Positions 1 to 5,635 of a stretch of DNA of 7,455 bases are shown one piece after another (positions within the stretch are counted from its first letter, which is position 1; every line of letters begins with the position of its first letter). The position numbers and the translations under genes were made by a program. The notes below the pieces were generated by a model, which worked only from the letters and a program-made list of their open reading frames with translations, did no database searches and was not told the origin of the DNA. The stretch spans positions 1-7,455 of the forward strand of contig JBDLIN010000195.1 in assembly GCA_039714835.1 (NCBI GenBank), written 5' to 3'. The DNA is from SZUA-22 sp039714835. GTDB taxonomy: Bacteria; Bacteroidota; Ignavibacteria; Ignavibacteriales; Melioribacteraceae.

Positions 1-19
1 AATAACGAGAGACCAGGCA

Positions 20-409
20 ATGAGTTCTAAACTTGTCCGAACTAAGAAATTTATCCTTCGTATATTTGATAATTACGTTGAAATCAGTAAGTCTTCTTTT
101 GGAGAGATATCTGAAATGGATTTATTTGAAATTTGGGATCACCTTGAAGAAAGTTTAAAATTACCTGTGCCGGTTTTAACCACTTTTGACAAGTGTTATA
201 CCTCATCACCAGAAGCTCAGTTACAATATGGCTCATTTGCTAAAAAATATTATTCAGCAATTGCCTTTGTTGATGAAAATAATACAATAAATTCGGAAGA
301 AACAGAGAATAATGTTTTCCTTAAAGATGTTTCTGTTGAAGTTTTTTCTTCAAAAGAAAATGCTATTCTCTGGCTTAAAAAATTTGGCTCTGTTGAGCAA
401 TTGCCATAG
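20..409 (+). CDS. STAS/SpoIIAA-like small protein
   Basis: This is a 129-aa soluble protein with no signal peptide or membrane segment. Its layout resembles small STAS-like (SpoIIAA-like) single-domain proteins. It opens with a beta strand (TKKFILRIFDNYVEIS, residues 9-24), followed by a helix around residues 33-47. A central strand then reads PVLTTFD (51-57), and a YYSAIAFV strand lies at 77-84. The C-terminal segment VEVFSSKENAILWLKKF (106-122) looks like the 'F.. ..eAl.WL' ending common in that group. STAS-like domains usually act as protein-protein switches in signalling, but no partner is encoded next to it. The ATG at 20 has a GAGAG-type ribosome binding site at 7-11. The fold assignment rests on sequence feel only, and the function is unknown. 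Confidence 0.6.
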   Translation: MSSKLVRTKKFILRIFDNYVEISKSSFGEISEMDLFEIWDHLEESLKLPVPVLTTFDKCYTSSPEAQLQYGSFAKKYYSAIAFVDENNTINSEETENNVFLKDVSVEVFSSKENAILWLKKFGSVEQLP

Positions 410-889
410 GGACTAAAAGTCTACTTAATACTGATTCCATTCATAGTATAGCTGAGCCAAATATCGGCATAGTACTCATTCCAAATATAGAAATGATATC
501 CTGACTGCTTTTTTTGAATAATGGGGAGTACCTATAAACTGGATGTGGTGTCAGGAACTGAACAAATCCTTCAAATACCGTTAGGTCATTGTGTTACTTC
601 CATTGATCAACCATTATACTCCGGTTTTATTTTACATTCAGAACTGATAACTTTTCTTTTTGAGCAGTTCAACTAAAAATAATTTATCTGCCATGTTTGA
701 AGATGAGTCTTTCTTGAAATAGTGTTCACGAAATAGCAAGGTCGATTTATTTATTATGACAAGTTATAGAACAACATCGACTTTGTGATATGGTAGAGTG
801 ACTTAGAGATTAGCTAATTCAGATTAATTCATTGACCTGTACATACTATTAATTTTCTCTCAATATAAAAATTTAAGCAGTAAACAAAT
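410..889. other. 480-bp region without a clear gene
   Basis: The only notable open frame is 521-676 on the plus strand: 51 codons, ATG start, beginning MGSTYKLDVV and ending FLFEQFN. Its composition is plausible for a protein (IPLGHCV, YSGFILHSEL), but it has no ribosome binding site upstream and I recognise no family. A short minus-strand frame at about 422-526 also reads protein-like but has no start codon. Both could be remnants of decayed genes. No convincing terminator follows the gene ending at 409, and I could not fix a promoter for the gene at 890. Confidence 0.5.
521..676 (+). CDS. doubtful 51-aa frame, possible gene remnant
   Basis: This frame of 51 codons runs from ATG to TAA. An in-frame stop lies two codons before the ATG, so the frame cannot extend upstream. 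It contains hydrophobic and polar stretches like a folded domain (QILQIPLGHCV at about 20-30, YSGFILHSELITFLFEQF near the end). No ribosome binding site precedes it. I do not recognise it. It may be chance, or a fragment of a lost gene. Confidence 0.2.
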   Translation: MGSTYKLDVVSGTEQILQIPLGHCVTSIDQPLYSGFILHSELITFLFEQFN

Positions 890-1177
890 ATGATAGATGA
901 TCCACCTTGTAGTGAATGTACTGGCAGTTGTTGCATATCGTACGATGTCATAGCTCTAGAACCGGATGAGATCGAGCACTTTGGTGTACCGCATATTCTG
1001 ATAGGGAGCGATGGTTGTCAATACCTGGAAAAAGGCCGTTGCTCCATTCATAATGAAAGACCTCAGGTGTGCAGAAATTTTGATTGCAGGGATGTAACTT
1101 CCGAGAGAGAGATACGTGCACTCACTATAAATGGTGCTCCGGTAAATTTCCTTAATTCGAATAAAAGTCTCCAATAA
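890..1177 (+). CDS. YkgJ-family cysteine cluster protein
   Basis: This 95-aa protein carries the full cysteine signature of the YkgJ (UPF0153 / CxxCxxxCC) family. Cys7, Cys10, Cys14 and Cys15 form CSECTGSCC. Cys43 lies in the DGCQYLEKGRC segment with Cys51, and Cys61 and Cys66 lie in ERPQVCRNFDC (56-66). Members of this family are presumed to bind a metal or an iron-sulfur cluster, and their biochemical role is not well established. The length is normal for the short members. There is no signal peptide, so it is cytoplasmic. The ribosome binding site before the ATG is weak. It stands alone and converges on the P460-like gene. An opposite-strand frame across it is a shadow. Confidence 0.85.
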   Translation: MIDDPPCSECTGSCCISYDVIALEPDEIEHFGVPHILIGSDGCQYLEKGRCSIHNERPQVCRNFDCRDVTSEREIRALTINGAPVNFLNSNKSLQ

Positions 1178-1419
1178 CTTGGTTACGGAAATTCTGCAAA
1201 ATTGAGGCTTTATTCTCACTTTTAGGCATTTTAACTAGCGGTTTGAACTATCACATCAAAAAATGCGAATATAGATGCCAATTTACTACATCCCAAATAC
1301 TATAAAGCATTTTTTTTACATGGAAAAAACTCATAGTGTGTATTAGGGACTGTCAACCCCTTGCTCTGCGATAAGATAACAAAAATATGTGAAGTTGAAG
1401 TAACCCGTAACCAGGATAC
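1178..1419. other. convergent intergenic region with outer 9-bp inverted repeat
   Basis: This 242-bp gap separates two converging genes. TGGTTACGG at 1180-1188, just after the left stop codon, is matched by its reverse complement at 1405-1413, just before the right gene's stop. No coding frame or strong terminator lies between them. A weak TGAG/CTCA hairpin followed by CTTTT lies at about 1204-1224. The inverted repeat may be chance or the edges of a small inserted element. Confidence 0.4.
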
Positions 1420-2001
1420 TTAAGGACAACGAGGATCACCCTCTTGCGCCCAGCGAATTAAAAAATCAGGGATGGGCAATGAATCACAACCATGATCTTC
1501 CTCACAGATGAGATCCCACTGAGGTTTGGCTTTCTGATGACATTCAAGACAATTACCACCAAATTTATTAATTACCTGAGTCGTACCACGGTTTTTTATT
1601 TTAGATCCTTCTCTTGAAACGATCAGTTCGAAAAATTCCCAATCATTGGTCTTTTTACTCCAACCTTTATGATGTTTAATCATTACTTCAGTAGGAATCA
1701 ACTGCACGATTGAACCGGGTGGATAAAATGCACCTTCTGGCTGATTTGCAGCAGCTATCGTACTATCTAAATGACCCAATATATTGCCAACAAAGAAACC
1801 ACGAACAGGATGCATTTTTTTGAAACAGACAAATGTACTTTCATTGACCAGAATTTCTTTACTGGGGTCAGTCATATTTTCCTGATTTGGTTTTATAACC
1901 TGTTCGTTATTTGAAGCAGCCATTATGCAACTACTTAGAGATAACACTAAAAAATAAAATAGTGATTTTACAAACGGGTTACCTATCGGATTAATCATCA
2001 T
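1420..2001 (-). CDS. exported monohaem cytochrome P460-like protein
   Basis: This 193-aa protein has an export signal, with a hydrophobic core at residues 10-28. A single c-type haem site, CLECH, lies at 151-155. The middle region resembles cytochrome P460 proteins: FYPPGSIVQLIPTEVM at 92-107 (compare 'FP.GT....E'), then KGW (112-114) and NDWEFFEL (119-126), with the haem motif near the C-terminus. P460-fold proteins include oxidases of hydroxylamine or nitric oxide and members of unknown substrate, and none can be assigned here. Four further cysteines sit outside the haem motif and the signal region (59, 166, 172, 192). The signal ends ambiguously: LSSC at 22-25 fits a lipobox, giving an outer- or inner-membrane lipoprotein, while cleavage after IMA (26-28) would free it into the periplasm. 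AGGA lies 4 nt before the first Met and 7 nt before the second, so the second ATG (1998) may be the true start. Confidence 0.7.
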   Translation of the reverse strand: MMINPIGNPFVKSLFYFLVLSLSSCIMAASNNEQVIKPNQENMTDPSKEILVNESTFVCFKKMHPVRGFFVGNILGHLDSTIAAANQPEGAFYPPGSIVQLIPTEVMIKHHKGWSKKTNDWEFFELIVSREGSKIKNRGTTQVINKFGGNCLECHQKAKPQWDLICEEDHGCDSLPIPDFLIRWAQEGDPRCP

Positions 2002-2092
2002 ATTTTCCTTTTCTTTCTACTGACTATTTTCTTAAATAGTTTTAATCCAGAAAATAAGGTTTTCAAGTTTTTTTAGCGAAGACACTTTTGCG

Positions 2093-2242
2093 ATGATTCT
2101 TTATGCAAGTAGTCTGGGACTTACTGCCTTGAATGTATTACAGCTCAAAACACCAAAACTTTCTGGAAATCCCTTAAATGTCTTCATTCTTGCTGCCTAT
2201 ACTCTTGGATTGACAGCAATCTATGGCTGGATGCTTCAGTAA
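2093..2242 (+). CDS. small hydrophobic protein, or 3' remnant of a membrane protein gene
   Basis: This frame of 49 codons runs from ATG at 2093 to TAA at 2240-2242. It has two hydrophobic segments, ILYASSLGLTALNVL (residues 2-16) and NVFILAAYTLGLTAIYGWML (29-48), joined by a short polar loop KTPKLSGNP. The stop codon abuts a hairpin with a T-run (2243-2280), as expected at the end of a transcribed gene. There is no good ribosome binding site before the ATG. The same frame stays open upstream to about 2036 and reads plausibly (FFSEDTFA just before the Met), so this could be the tail of a larger, 5'-truncated membrane protein. I recognise no family. Confidence 0.4.
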   Translation: MILYASSLGLTALNVLQLKTPKLSGNPLNVFILAAYTLGLTAIYGWMLQ

Positions 2243-2280
2243 AAGAATCATTGACCAACAGGTGGGGGTTAATGATTTTT
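2243..2280 (+). terminator. intrinsic terminator, probably bidirectional
   Basis: AATCATTGACC (2246-2256) pairs with GGTTAATGATT (2267-2277), with one G-T wobble and a 10-nt loop. Pairing continues outward through the A-run at 2243-2244 and the T-run at 2276-2280. The five Ts follow the stem on the plus strand. On the minus strand the stem is followed by TTCTTTTAC, so it can also end transcripts of the 3147-2269 gene. The last codons of that gene (its Asn-His-stop end) lie inside the right arm. Confidence 0.65.
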
Positions 2281-3147
2281 AGATGCTTTTTTAGCGGCTT
2301 TGTTAATGTTCCAGTCTAATGACTGAACTAAACGAGCTTTTGATTTTGGTAATGGAATACTCTTTAACCTTTCTAGATTATATGGTGTAAAAAATAACTG
2401 CCCTTCTTCAATCAGTTGTTCAACTATGGCAAATTGTTCATCTAGGCCATTTGCCCAATTGCAATAACGAGTGAATGAGAGCTTTTCTTCAGGCTCATCG
2501 GCCAGTTTTTCCAATGCGATTAACGGTTTTAATATTTTTAGAATAAGTTCCTCTCGGATATCCAGTGTAAATATGCTTAAACCCTGTAATTGTTCAATCT
2601 CATCTCGTTGAGATTGAACGCATTCATTTTCGATAAGTTCTGATAACGTCGTGTTCTCATCTGTTTCTGTCGCCAATTCTTTTAATGCAGTCAGTAATTC
2701 TGTAGGGTAGGTATCACGAAAGCTATCTAATACATAATAAAGCCAGTTGGCTCCTTTAGGTGCCTGTTTAAGCTCATTGACTTGCTCTTTGATACTATTA
2801 TGTTCCAGTATTTTATTTAATTGAATTTTCTGTTTTCTTGTGGTGTTTTCATCTTGAAGGATTTTTTTCTCTTCTTCAAAGCTCACATCAAAATATTTCT
2901 GCCCACAATTTTCACAGAGATTCGTTTCATTTTCATCTGAAGTATTCACTAAATAACCACGAGAGTGCTCTTTTTGACAATTACTGATACCACAGCGTGC
3001 ACTTTTATCTTTGAATGAATAGAACGCTGAGATATGTGTGAAAATAAATTTTTTCGGTTTAATCGAAGATTTGTAGTCAGGACGATTGATGATATCGTCC
3101 CATGATTTAAGTATTATTTCTTCTTCAATATGGAAAAGAGTGGACAC
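2269..3147 (-). CDS. hypothetical protein with N-terminal Cys/His zinc-site-like cluster
   Basis: This 292-aa soluble protein is of no family I can name. Residues 52-81 hold a likely zinc site: Cys52, Cys57, His61 and a CENC pair (Cys78, Cys81), with the surrounding text ARCGISNCQ, GYLVNTSDENETN and CGQKYF. The spacing resembles treble-clef or ribbon-like sites. Residues 90-128 are charged and helical, probably coiled coil. The rest is acidic and helical (ELATETDENTT, LADEPEEKLSF). The end is basic (KAAKKASKNH). There is no signal peptide. The start is GTG at 3147, fixed by an AGAGGTGA ribosome binding site 7 nt upstream. It lies 131 bp downstream of cheW on the same strand. No terminator is clear between them, so they may be co-transcribed, but a functional link to chemotaxis is only a guess. 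Confidence 0.75.
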   Translation of the reverse strand: MSTLFHIEEEIILKSWDDIINRPDYKSSIKPKKFIFTHISAFYSFKDKSARCGISNCQKEHSRGYLVNTSDENETNLCENCGQKYFDVSFEEEKKILQDENTTRKQKIQLNKILEHNSIKEQVNELKQAPKGANWLYYVLDSFRDTYPTELLTALKELATETDENTTLSELIENECVQSQRDEIEQLQGLSIFTLDIREELILKILKPLIALEKLADEPEEKLSFTRYCNWANGLDEQFAIVEQLIEEGQLFFTPYNLERLKSIPLPKSKARLVQSLDWNINKAAKKASKNH

Positions 3148-3154
3148 AGATTTT

Positions 3155-3162
3155 TCACCTCT
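3155..3162 (-). promoter_or_regulatory. ribosome binding site that fixes a GTG start
   Basis: AGAGGTGA on the minus strand lies 7 nt before the GTG at 3147. It is a near-consensus Shine-Dalgarno and supports GTG over any internal ATG as the start of the zinc-cluster protein. Confidence 0.8.
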
Positions 3163-3278
3163 TTGTTAATGATTTTTTTTAGTCTAATCAGTTAATATTT
3201 AGATTATTGAAATGGACTCTAGCGAATATTTGTTCATACTTGCTCAAATACATAAGCAATTATTGTTTATCAAGTGTG

Positions 3279-3764
3279 TCAATCAGCATTACCTTTCATT
3301 AATTCATTAATAGACAAAAGGATGTATAGTTGACCCTTTTGTTGCCAGGTGCCTTGAATGGTACGATTCCCCTCACTCAGTGTCGTGGTATCTATGTCAG
3401 ATGCTTTGACCTTAATGATTTTATTGACATTATCCACAAGTATTCCCATTTTCTGATCATCCAATTCCATCATGATAATACGTGTTTCCTTGGTGAGTGC
3501 TTGATCGGCTAGCCCTAACATCATACGTATATCACAAACAGTGATCACTTCACCTCGAAGATTAATAATACCTAACACATATTCAGGTGAACCTGGTACA
3601 GGAGATATTTCAGGATACTGTAAAATTTCCTGTACATGGAGTACATCAATACCATACGACTCATTACCCAGAGTAAACAGCAACCATTGTGTCTGTTGTT
3701 CGTCATCGTTTGGTGTTAAACCATACTCTTCCAAACTTTCCGTATTATGCACAGGAGTTCCCAT
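3279..3764 (-). CDS. cheW: chemotaxis coupling protein CheW
   Basis: This 161-aa CheW-domain protein links chemoreceptors to the histidine kinase CheA at the inner face of the membrane. The domain starts near residue 25 (QWLLFTLGNESYGID) after an acidic, unstructured N-terminal extension of about 24 residues. Family hallmarks are VQEILQYPEISPVPGSP (44-60), the GIINLRG core (65-71) with VITVCDIR (73-80), and KMGILVDNV (105-113). The length is normal for CheW. Only a CheW stands here, with no CheA, CheY or receptor in the window, so it may serve a distant che or pilus-type chemosensory cluster. It sits 68 bp after the secreted repeat protein, with an interrupted palindrome in that gap. No clear ribosome binding site precedes its ATG. 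Confidence 0.93.
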   Translation of the reverse strand: MGTPVHNTESLEEYGLTPNDDEQQTQWLLFTLGNESYGIDVLHVQEILQYPEISPVPGSPEYVLGIINLRGEVITVCDIRMMLGLADQALTKETRIIMMELDDQKMGILVDNVNKIIKVKASDIDTTTLSEGNRTIQGTWQQKGQLYILLSINELMKGNAD

Positions 3765-3788
3765 TCAATTAAAATATTATGGTGAATG

Positions 3789-3826
3789 AATCAATAACCA
3801 CTGCTGATATACAAACATTATTGATT
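3789..3826. repeat. 9-bp interrupted palindrome upstream of cheW
   Basis: AATCAATAA at 3789-3797 and its exact reverse complement TTATTGATT at 3818-3826 are separated by 20 bp. They lie in the 68-bp gap between the repeat-protein gene and cheW, 25 bp before the cheW start. There is no T-run, so it is not a good terminator. The spacing puts the arm centres about 29 bp apart, near three helical turns, which would suit a dimeric regulator. That role is inferred. Confidence 0.4.
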
Positions 3827-3832
3827 GCAAAA

Positions 3833-4555
3833 TTAATCCCATTGCTCTGGAAATATTCCCAAACTCGTGAGAACATCATATTGACGAGCAGCTCTGGTAT
3901 TTAAACCAACATTGTTATAATGGGAACCAAGATGACTGTAGTCTGTTGGAACAATGATGTCTGGAATCGTGTTTGATTGTATTTTAGATGCATTCCTTTT
4001 ATACAAAGGAAACAAGGGTGCAGGAACGGAACGCAGTGCTTTTTGTCTTTTTTGAAAAGAATATAAAGCCTCTTTATTTTTCTGTCTGATCAAGTGGTTG
4101 TTGAGTTCAATATCACTCGCATATAATACATTAGGATATCTTTGTCCACTCTGATTCTGAAATGGAAGTCGCCTGGGTTTATTTTTTTGTCTGTTAAAGC
4201 GGTTGTCTGGCTCAACATCACTAGCATACAGGATTTTAGTGTGTCTTTGCCAACTATTATTTGAAAATGAGGGTATCCTGAAGTTATCCTTGCTGATTGA
4301 ACGATTACGTTGTTCAAAATCACTGGCATACAACAAATGAGGGTATCTTTGTCTATACAGTTCTCCTGCAGTGTTCATTGATCTTGCGGCAGGTTTTGTC
4401 TGATTAATAATGTCACTGGGAAATATATAGTGAGTTTCAGCATGTAATGGTATTGAAAAAAATACAAAAATTAACAATATTCCATTGATACAATTGCTTT
4501 TCTGAAATGATTTATAAAAAATAAATTGTATCAATGATGTTATAAAATCTTTCAT
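3833..4555 (-). CDS. secreted protein with LYASD repeats, function unknown
   Basis: This 240-aa protein has an N-terminal hydrophobic segment (ILLIFVFFSIPLHA, residues 26-39), consistent with a signal peptide cleaved after LHA. The stretch before it is unusually long and basic. The mature part contains three tandem units of 34-35 residues. Each starts QR[YH] (69, 103, 138) and carries LYASD followed by a hydrophobic residue and Glu at 75, 109 and 144. A fourth, degenerate copy is suggested by IFPSDI at 44-49. Units 2 and 3 share RQKNK. The protein is rich in Arg, Asn, Gln and Tyr and poor in Cys. The C-terminal part (197-240) is different: IPDIIVPTDYSHLGSHYNNVG, then a possible helix. I recognise no family. 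The AAGAAG before the ATG is a weak ribosome binding site. CheW follows on the same strand. Confidence 0.7.
   Translation of the reverse strand: MKDFITSLIQFIFYKSFQKSNCINGILLIFVFFSIPLHAETHYIFPSDIINQTKPAARSMNTAGELYRQRYPHLLYASDFEQRNRSISKDNFRIPSFSNNSWQRHTKILYASDVEPDNRFNRQKNKPRRLPFQNQSGQRYPNVLYASDIELNNHLIRQKNKEALYSFQKRQKALRSVPAPLFPLYKRNASKIQSNTIPDIIVPTDYSHLGSHYNNVGLNTRAARQYDVLTSLGIFPEQWD
4040..4351 (-). repeat. three tandem ~105-bp coding repeats (LYASD units)
   Basis: These are the DNA copies that encode residues 69-102, 103-137 and 138-172 of the secreted protein. Each unit is 102-105 bp. The conserved LYASD cores lie at 4319-4333, 4217-4231 and 4112-4126 on the minus strand. Codons for the core differ among copies (for example TTG, CTG and TTA for Leu), so the copies have diverged and the repeat is old. 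Confidence 0.75.
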
Positions 4556-4872
4556 ACTGCATTCTTCTTGAATTATGTCACTTGTTAAATAAAATGATAT
4601 TGATTAGATGTTGTTCTTGCTACCGAGCAAAAAGATTTAGAAACATCATAAACTATCGATAAATCCCATTGATTCTAGCACAAATATGGGATTAAAATTG
4701 AGTTAAGCATGTGAATATTTCGGTCTTTATTCTGTAGCATCTGGAATTTTAATGAGAATAGCGAAGGTTATAAATTATATACTCTGTTTGTCCTTTGTAA
4801 ATGCAATGCTAATTAATATATAATGACAAGCTAATATAGCGTTTTACTTGTTTATAAAGGATCTTGCTTACC
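4556..4872. other. divergent 317-bp regulatory region
   Basis: This lies between the minus-strand secreted-protein gene and the plus-strand EIIA gene and contains no coding frame. It holds a sigma-70 promoter for EIIA at 4795-4824. It also holds an exact 8-bp inverted repeat, AATCCCAT at 4662-4669 and ATGGGATT at 4686-4693, with a 16-bp spacer. The inverted repeat is near the centre of the region and has no T-run, so it is a possible operator for either gene. I could not fix a promoter for the leftward gene. Confidence 0.5.
4795..4824 (+). promoter_or_regulatory. sigma-70 promoter for the EIIA gene
   Basis: TTGTAA (4795-4800) stands 18 bp before a perfect TATAAT (4819-4824). Transcription would start near 4831, giving a leader of about 40 nt before the ATG at 4873. 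The -35 box matches the consensus at four of six positions. Confidence 0.5.
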
Positions 4873-5283
4873 ATGAGCGTTGCTCTTTTACTCATCACTC
4901 ACGATACAATCGGTAGCAGCTTTTTTTCCACTGCCGTGACTATGATGGGTGTTTCTCCCATTGCCACCCAAAATCTGTCTATCACTCAAAAAATGGATGT
5001 TGAACAAGGTGTTGCAGAGGCAAATAGGCTTTGTCATGAATTGGATGAAGGTGAAGGTATACTGATTCTTACTGATATCATGAATTCAACACCCAGTAAT
5101 GTCGCCACCAAATTACTGGAAAATATTTCGGATGGAAGTCGAATTATCGTTACAGGTATTAATCTGGCTATGTTGGTTAGAGTTATGAATTATGCAGGTT
5201 TAAGTTTACCTGAACTGGCCAAAAAGGCCTGTTCTTGTTCAAACGATAGTATTTTTATCTCTGTCCCATCTCCAGAGTGTTAA
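4873..5283 (+). CDS. PTS EIIA component, mannose (EIIA-Man) family
   Basis: This 136-aa cytoplasmic protein corresponds to a stand-alone EIIA domain of the mannose-type phosphotransferase system. The family accepts a phosphate from HPr on a conserved histidine. Here that is His10 in LLLITHDTIG, with the partner Asp68 in LILTDIMNSTPSN (64-76) and the typical later segment IIVTGINLAMLVRVMNY (91-107). In proteobacteria such lone EIIA proteins are mostly regulatory rather than sugar-transporting. The usual 'TD.FG.TP' reads TDIMNSTP, and the Gly-rich tail is replaced by ACSCSND. I prefer the ATG at 4873 to the in-frame TTG at 4864: AAAGG ends 12 nt before the ATG but only 3 nt before the TTG, and family members begin at 'MSV'. 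No HPr, EI or EIIB/C gene is nearby. Confidence 0.88.
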   Translation: MSVALLLITHDTIGSSFFSTAVTMMGVSPIATQNLSITQKMDVEQGVAEANRLCHELDEGEGILILTDIMNSTPSNVATKLLENISDGSRIIVTGINLAMLVRVMNYAGLSLPELAKKACSCSNDSIFISVPSPEC

Positions 5284-5635
5284 TCAGGCAGTTTTTTACC
5301 TGAGAAATTTACTCTATCTGTACGGAATATTAATCGTCCAATTTATAAAAACCACACAGAGTATTAGATTATTTTCATATGAACATTTGGAATTAAGAGC
5401 GGCCAGTTTAACAGACTCCTTAATATCATTTTTATTTTTTTCAGAAACAATGTAATTACTATCAGGAAAAGCTGCTGATTTTACAACAGAATTAAATGTA
5501 TTTTCTGGCATGTTTTGAAGCTGGTACTCGTTCTTGAGTTTGTCACAAAAATTTCTTCTGATTGTCACACTATATTCACATCCCCTGATTATTATCAAAT
5601 TTATCTGTAATAATTAATCCTGATATGACGACATA
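5284..5635. other. 352-bp region with one doubtful minus-strand frame
   Basis: It lies between the EIIA and phosphodiesterase genes. After the EIIA stop there is a short hairpin (TCAGG/CCTGA, 5285-5304) whose T-run is in the loop rather than after the stem, so it is not a good terminator. The remainder is occupied by the minus-strand frame described separately. I see no HPr gene here, although HPr often follows this EIIA type. Confidence 0.45.
5314..5598 (-). CDS. doubtful hypothetical protein
   Basis: This open frame of 94 codons starts at TTG (5598). A better start may be the in-frame GTG at codon 11, preceded by AGGGGA 12 nt upstream. The product has a polar middle (SEKNKNDIKESVKLAAL) and a hydrophobic end (LILCVVFINW). 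I recognise no family. It fills most of an otherwise empty gap, which weakly favours a real gene. It would converge on the EIIA gene and diverge from the phosphodiesterase gene. Confidence 0.3.
   Translation of the reverse strand: MIIIRGCEYSVTIRRNFCDKLKNEYQLQNMPENTFNSVVKSAAFPDSNYIVSEKNKNDIKESVKLAALNSKCSYENNLILCVVFINWTINIPYR

Noticed and set aside
422..526. Minus-strand frame reading YHFYIWNEYYADIWLSYTMN
   Set aside because: Protein-like in composition but about 35 codons with no start codon; AT-rich DNA readily yields such Tyr/Ile/Asn-rich text.
956..1219. 87-aa minus-strand open frame across the YkgJ gene
   Set aside because: It lies antisense to a gene with a clear family signature and has no family features of its own.
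1344..1365. GGGACTGTCAACCCC stretch as an insertion-sequence end
   Set aside because: It vaguely resembles a transposon terminus, but there is no matching second end, target duplication or transposase fragment.
3330..3789. Two plus-strand open frames (60 and 82 aa) opposite cheW
   Set aside because: Both are antisense to a confidently identified CheW gene and show no recognisable motif.
3789..3826. IHF binding site reading of the AATCAATAA arms
   Set aside because: The arms match WATCAA but the TTR part at the required distance is absent on both strands.
4090..4329. 79-aa minus-strand open frame inside the LYASD-repeat gene
   Set aside because: It is an out-of-frame shadow created by the same tandem repeats; it has no signal or known motif.
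4864..4872. TTG at 4864 as the EIIA start
   Set aside because: The AAAGG motif ends only 3 nt before it, and family members start at the MSV corresponding to the ATG at 4873.
5285..5304. TCAGG/CCTGA hairpin after the EIIA stop as a terminator
   Set aside because: The stem is only 5 bp and the T-run lies in the loop rather than after the stem.
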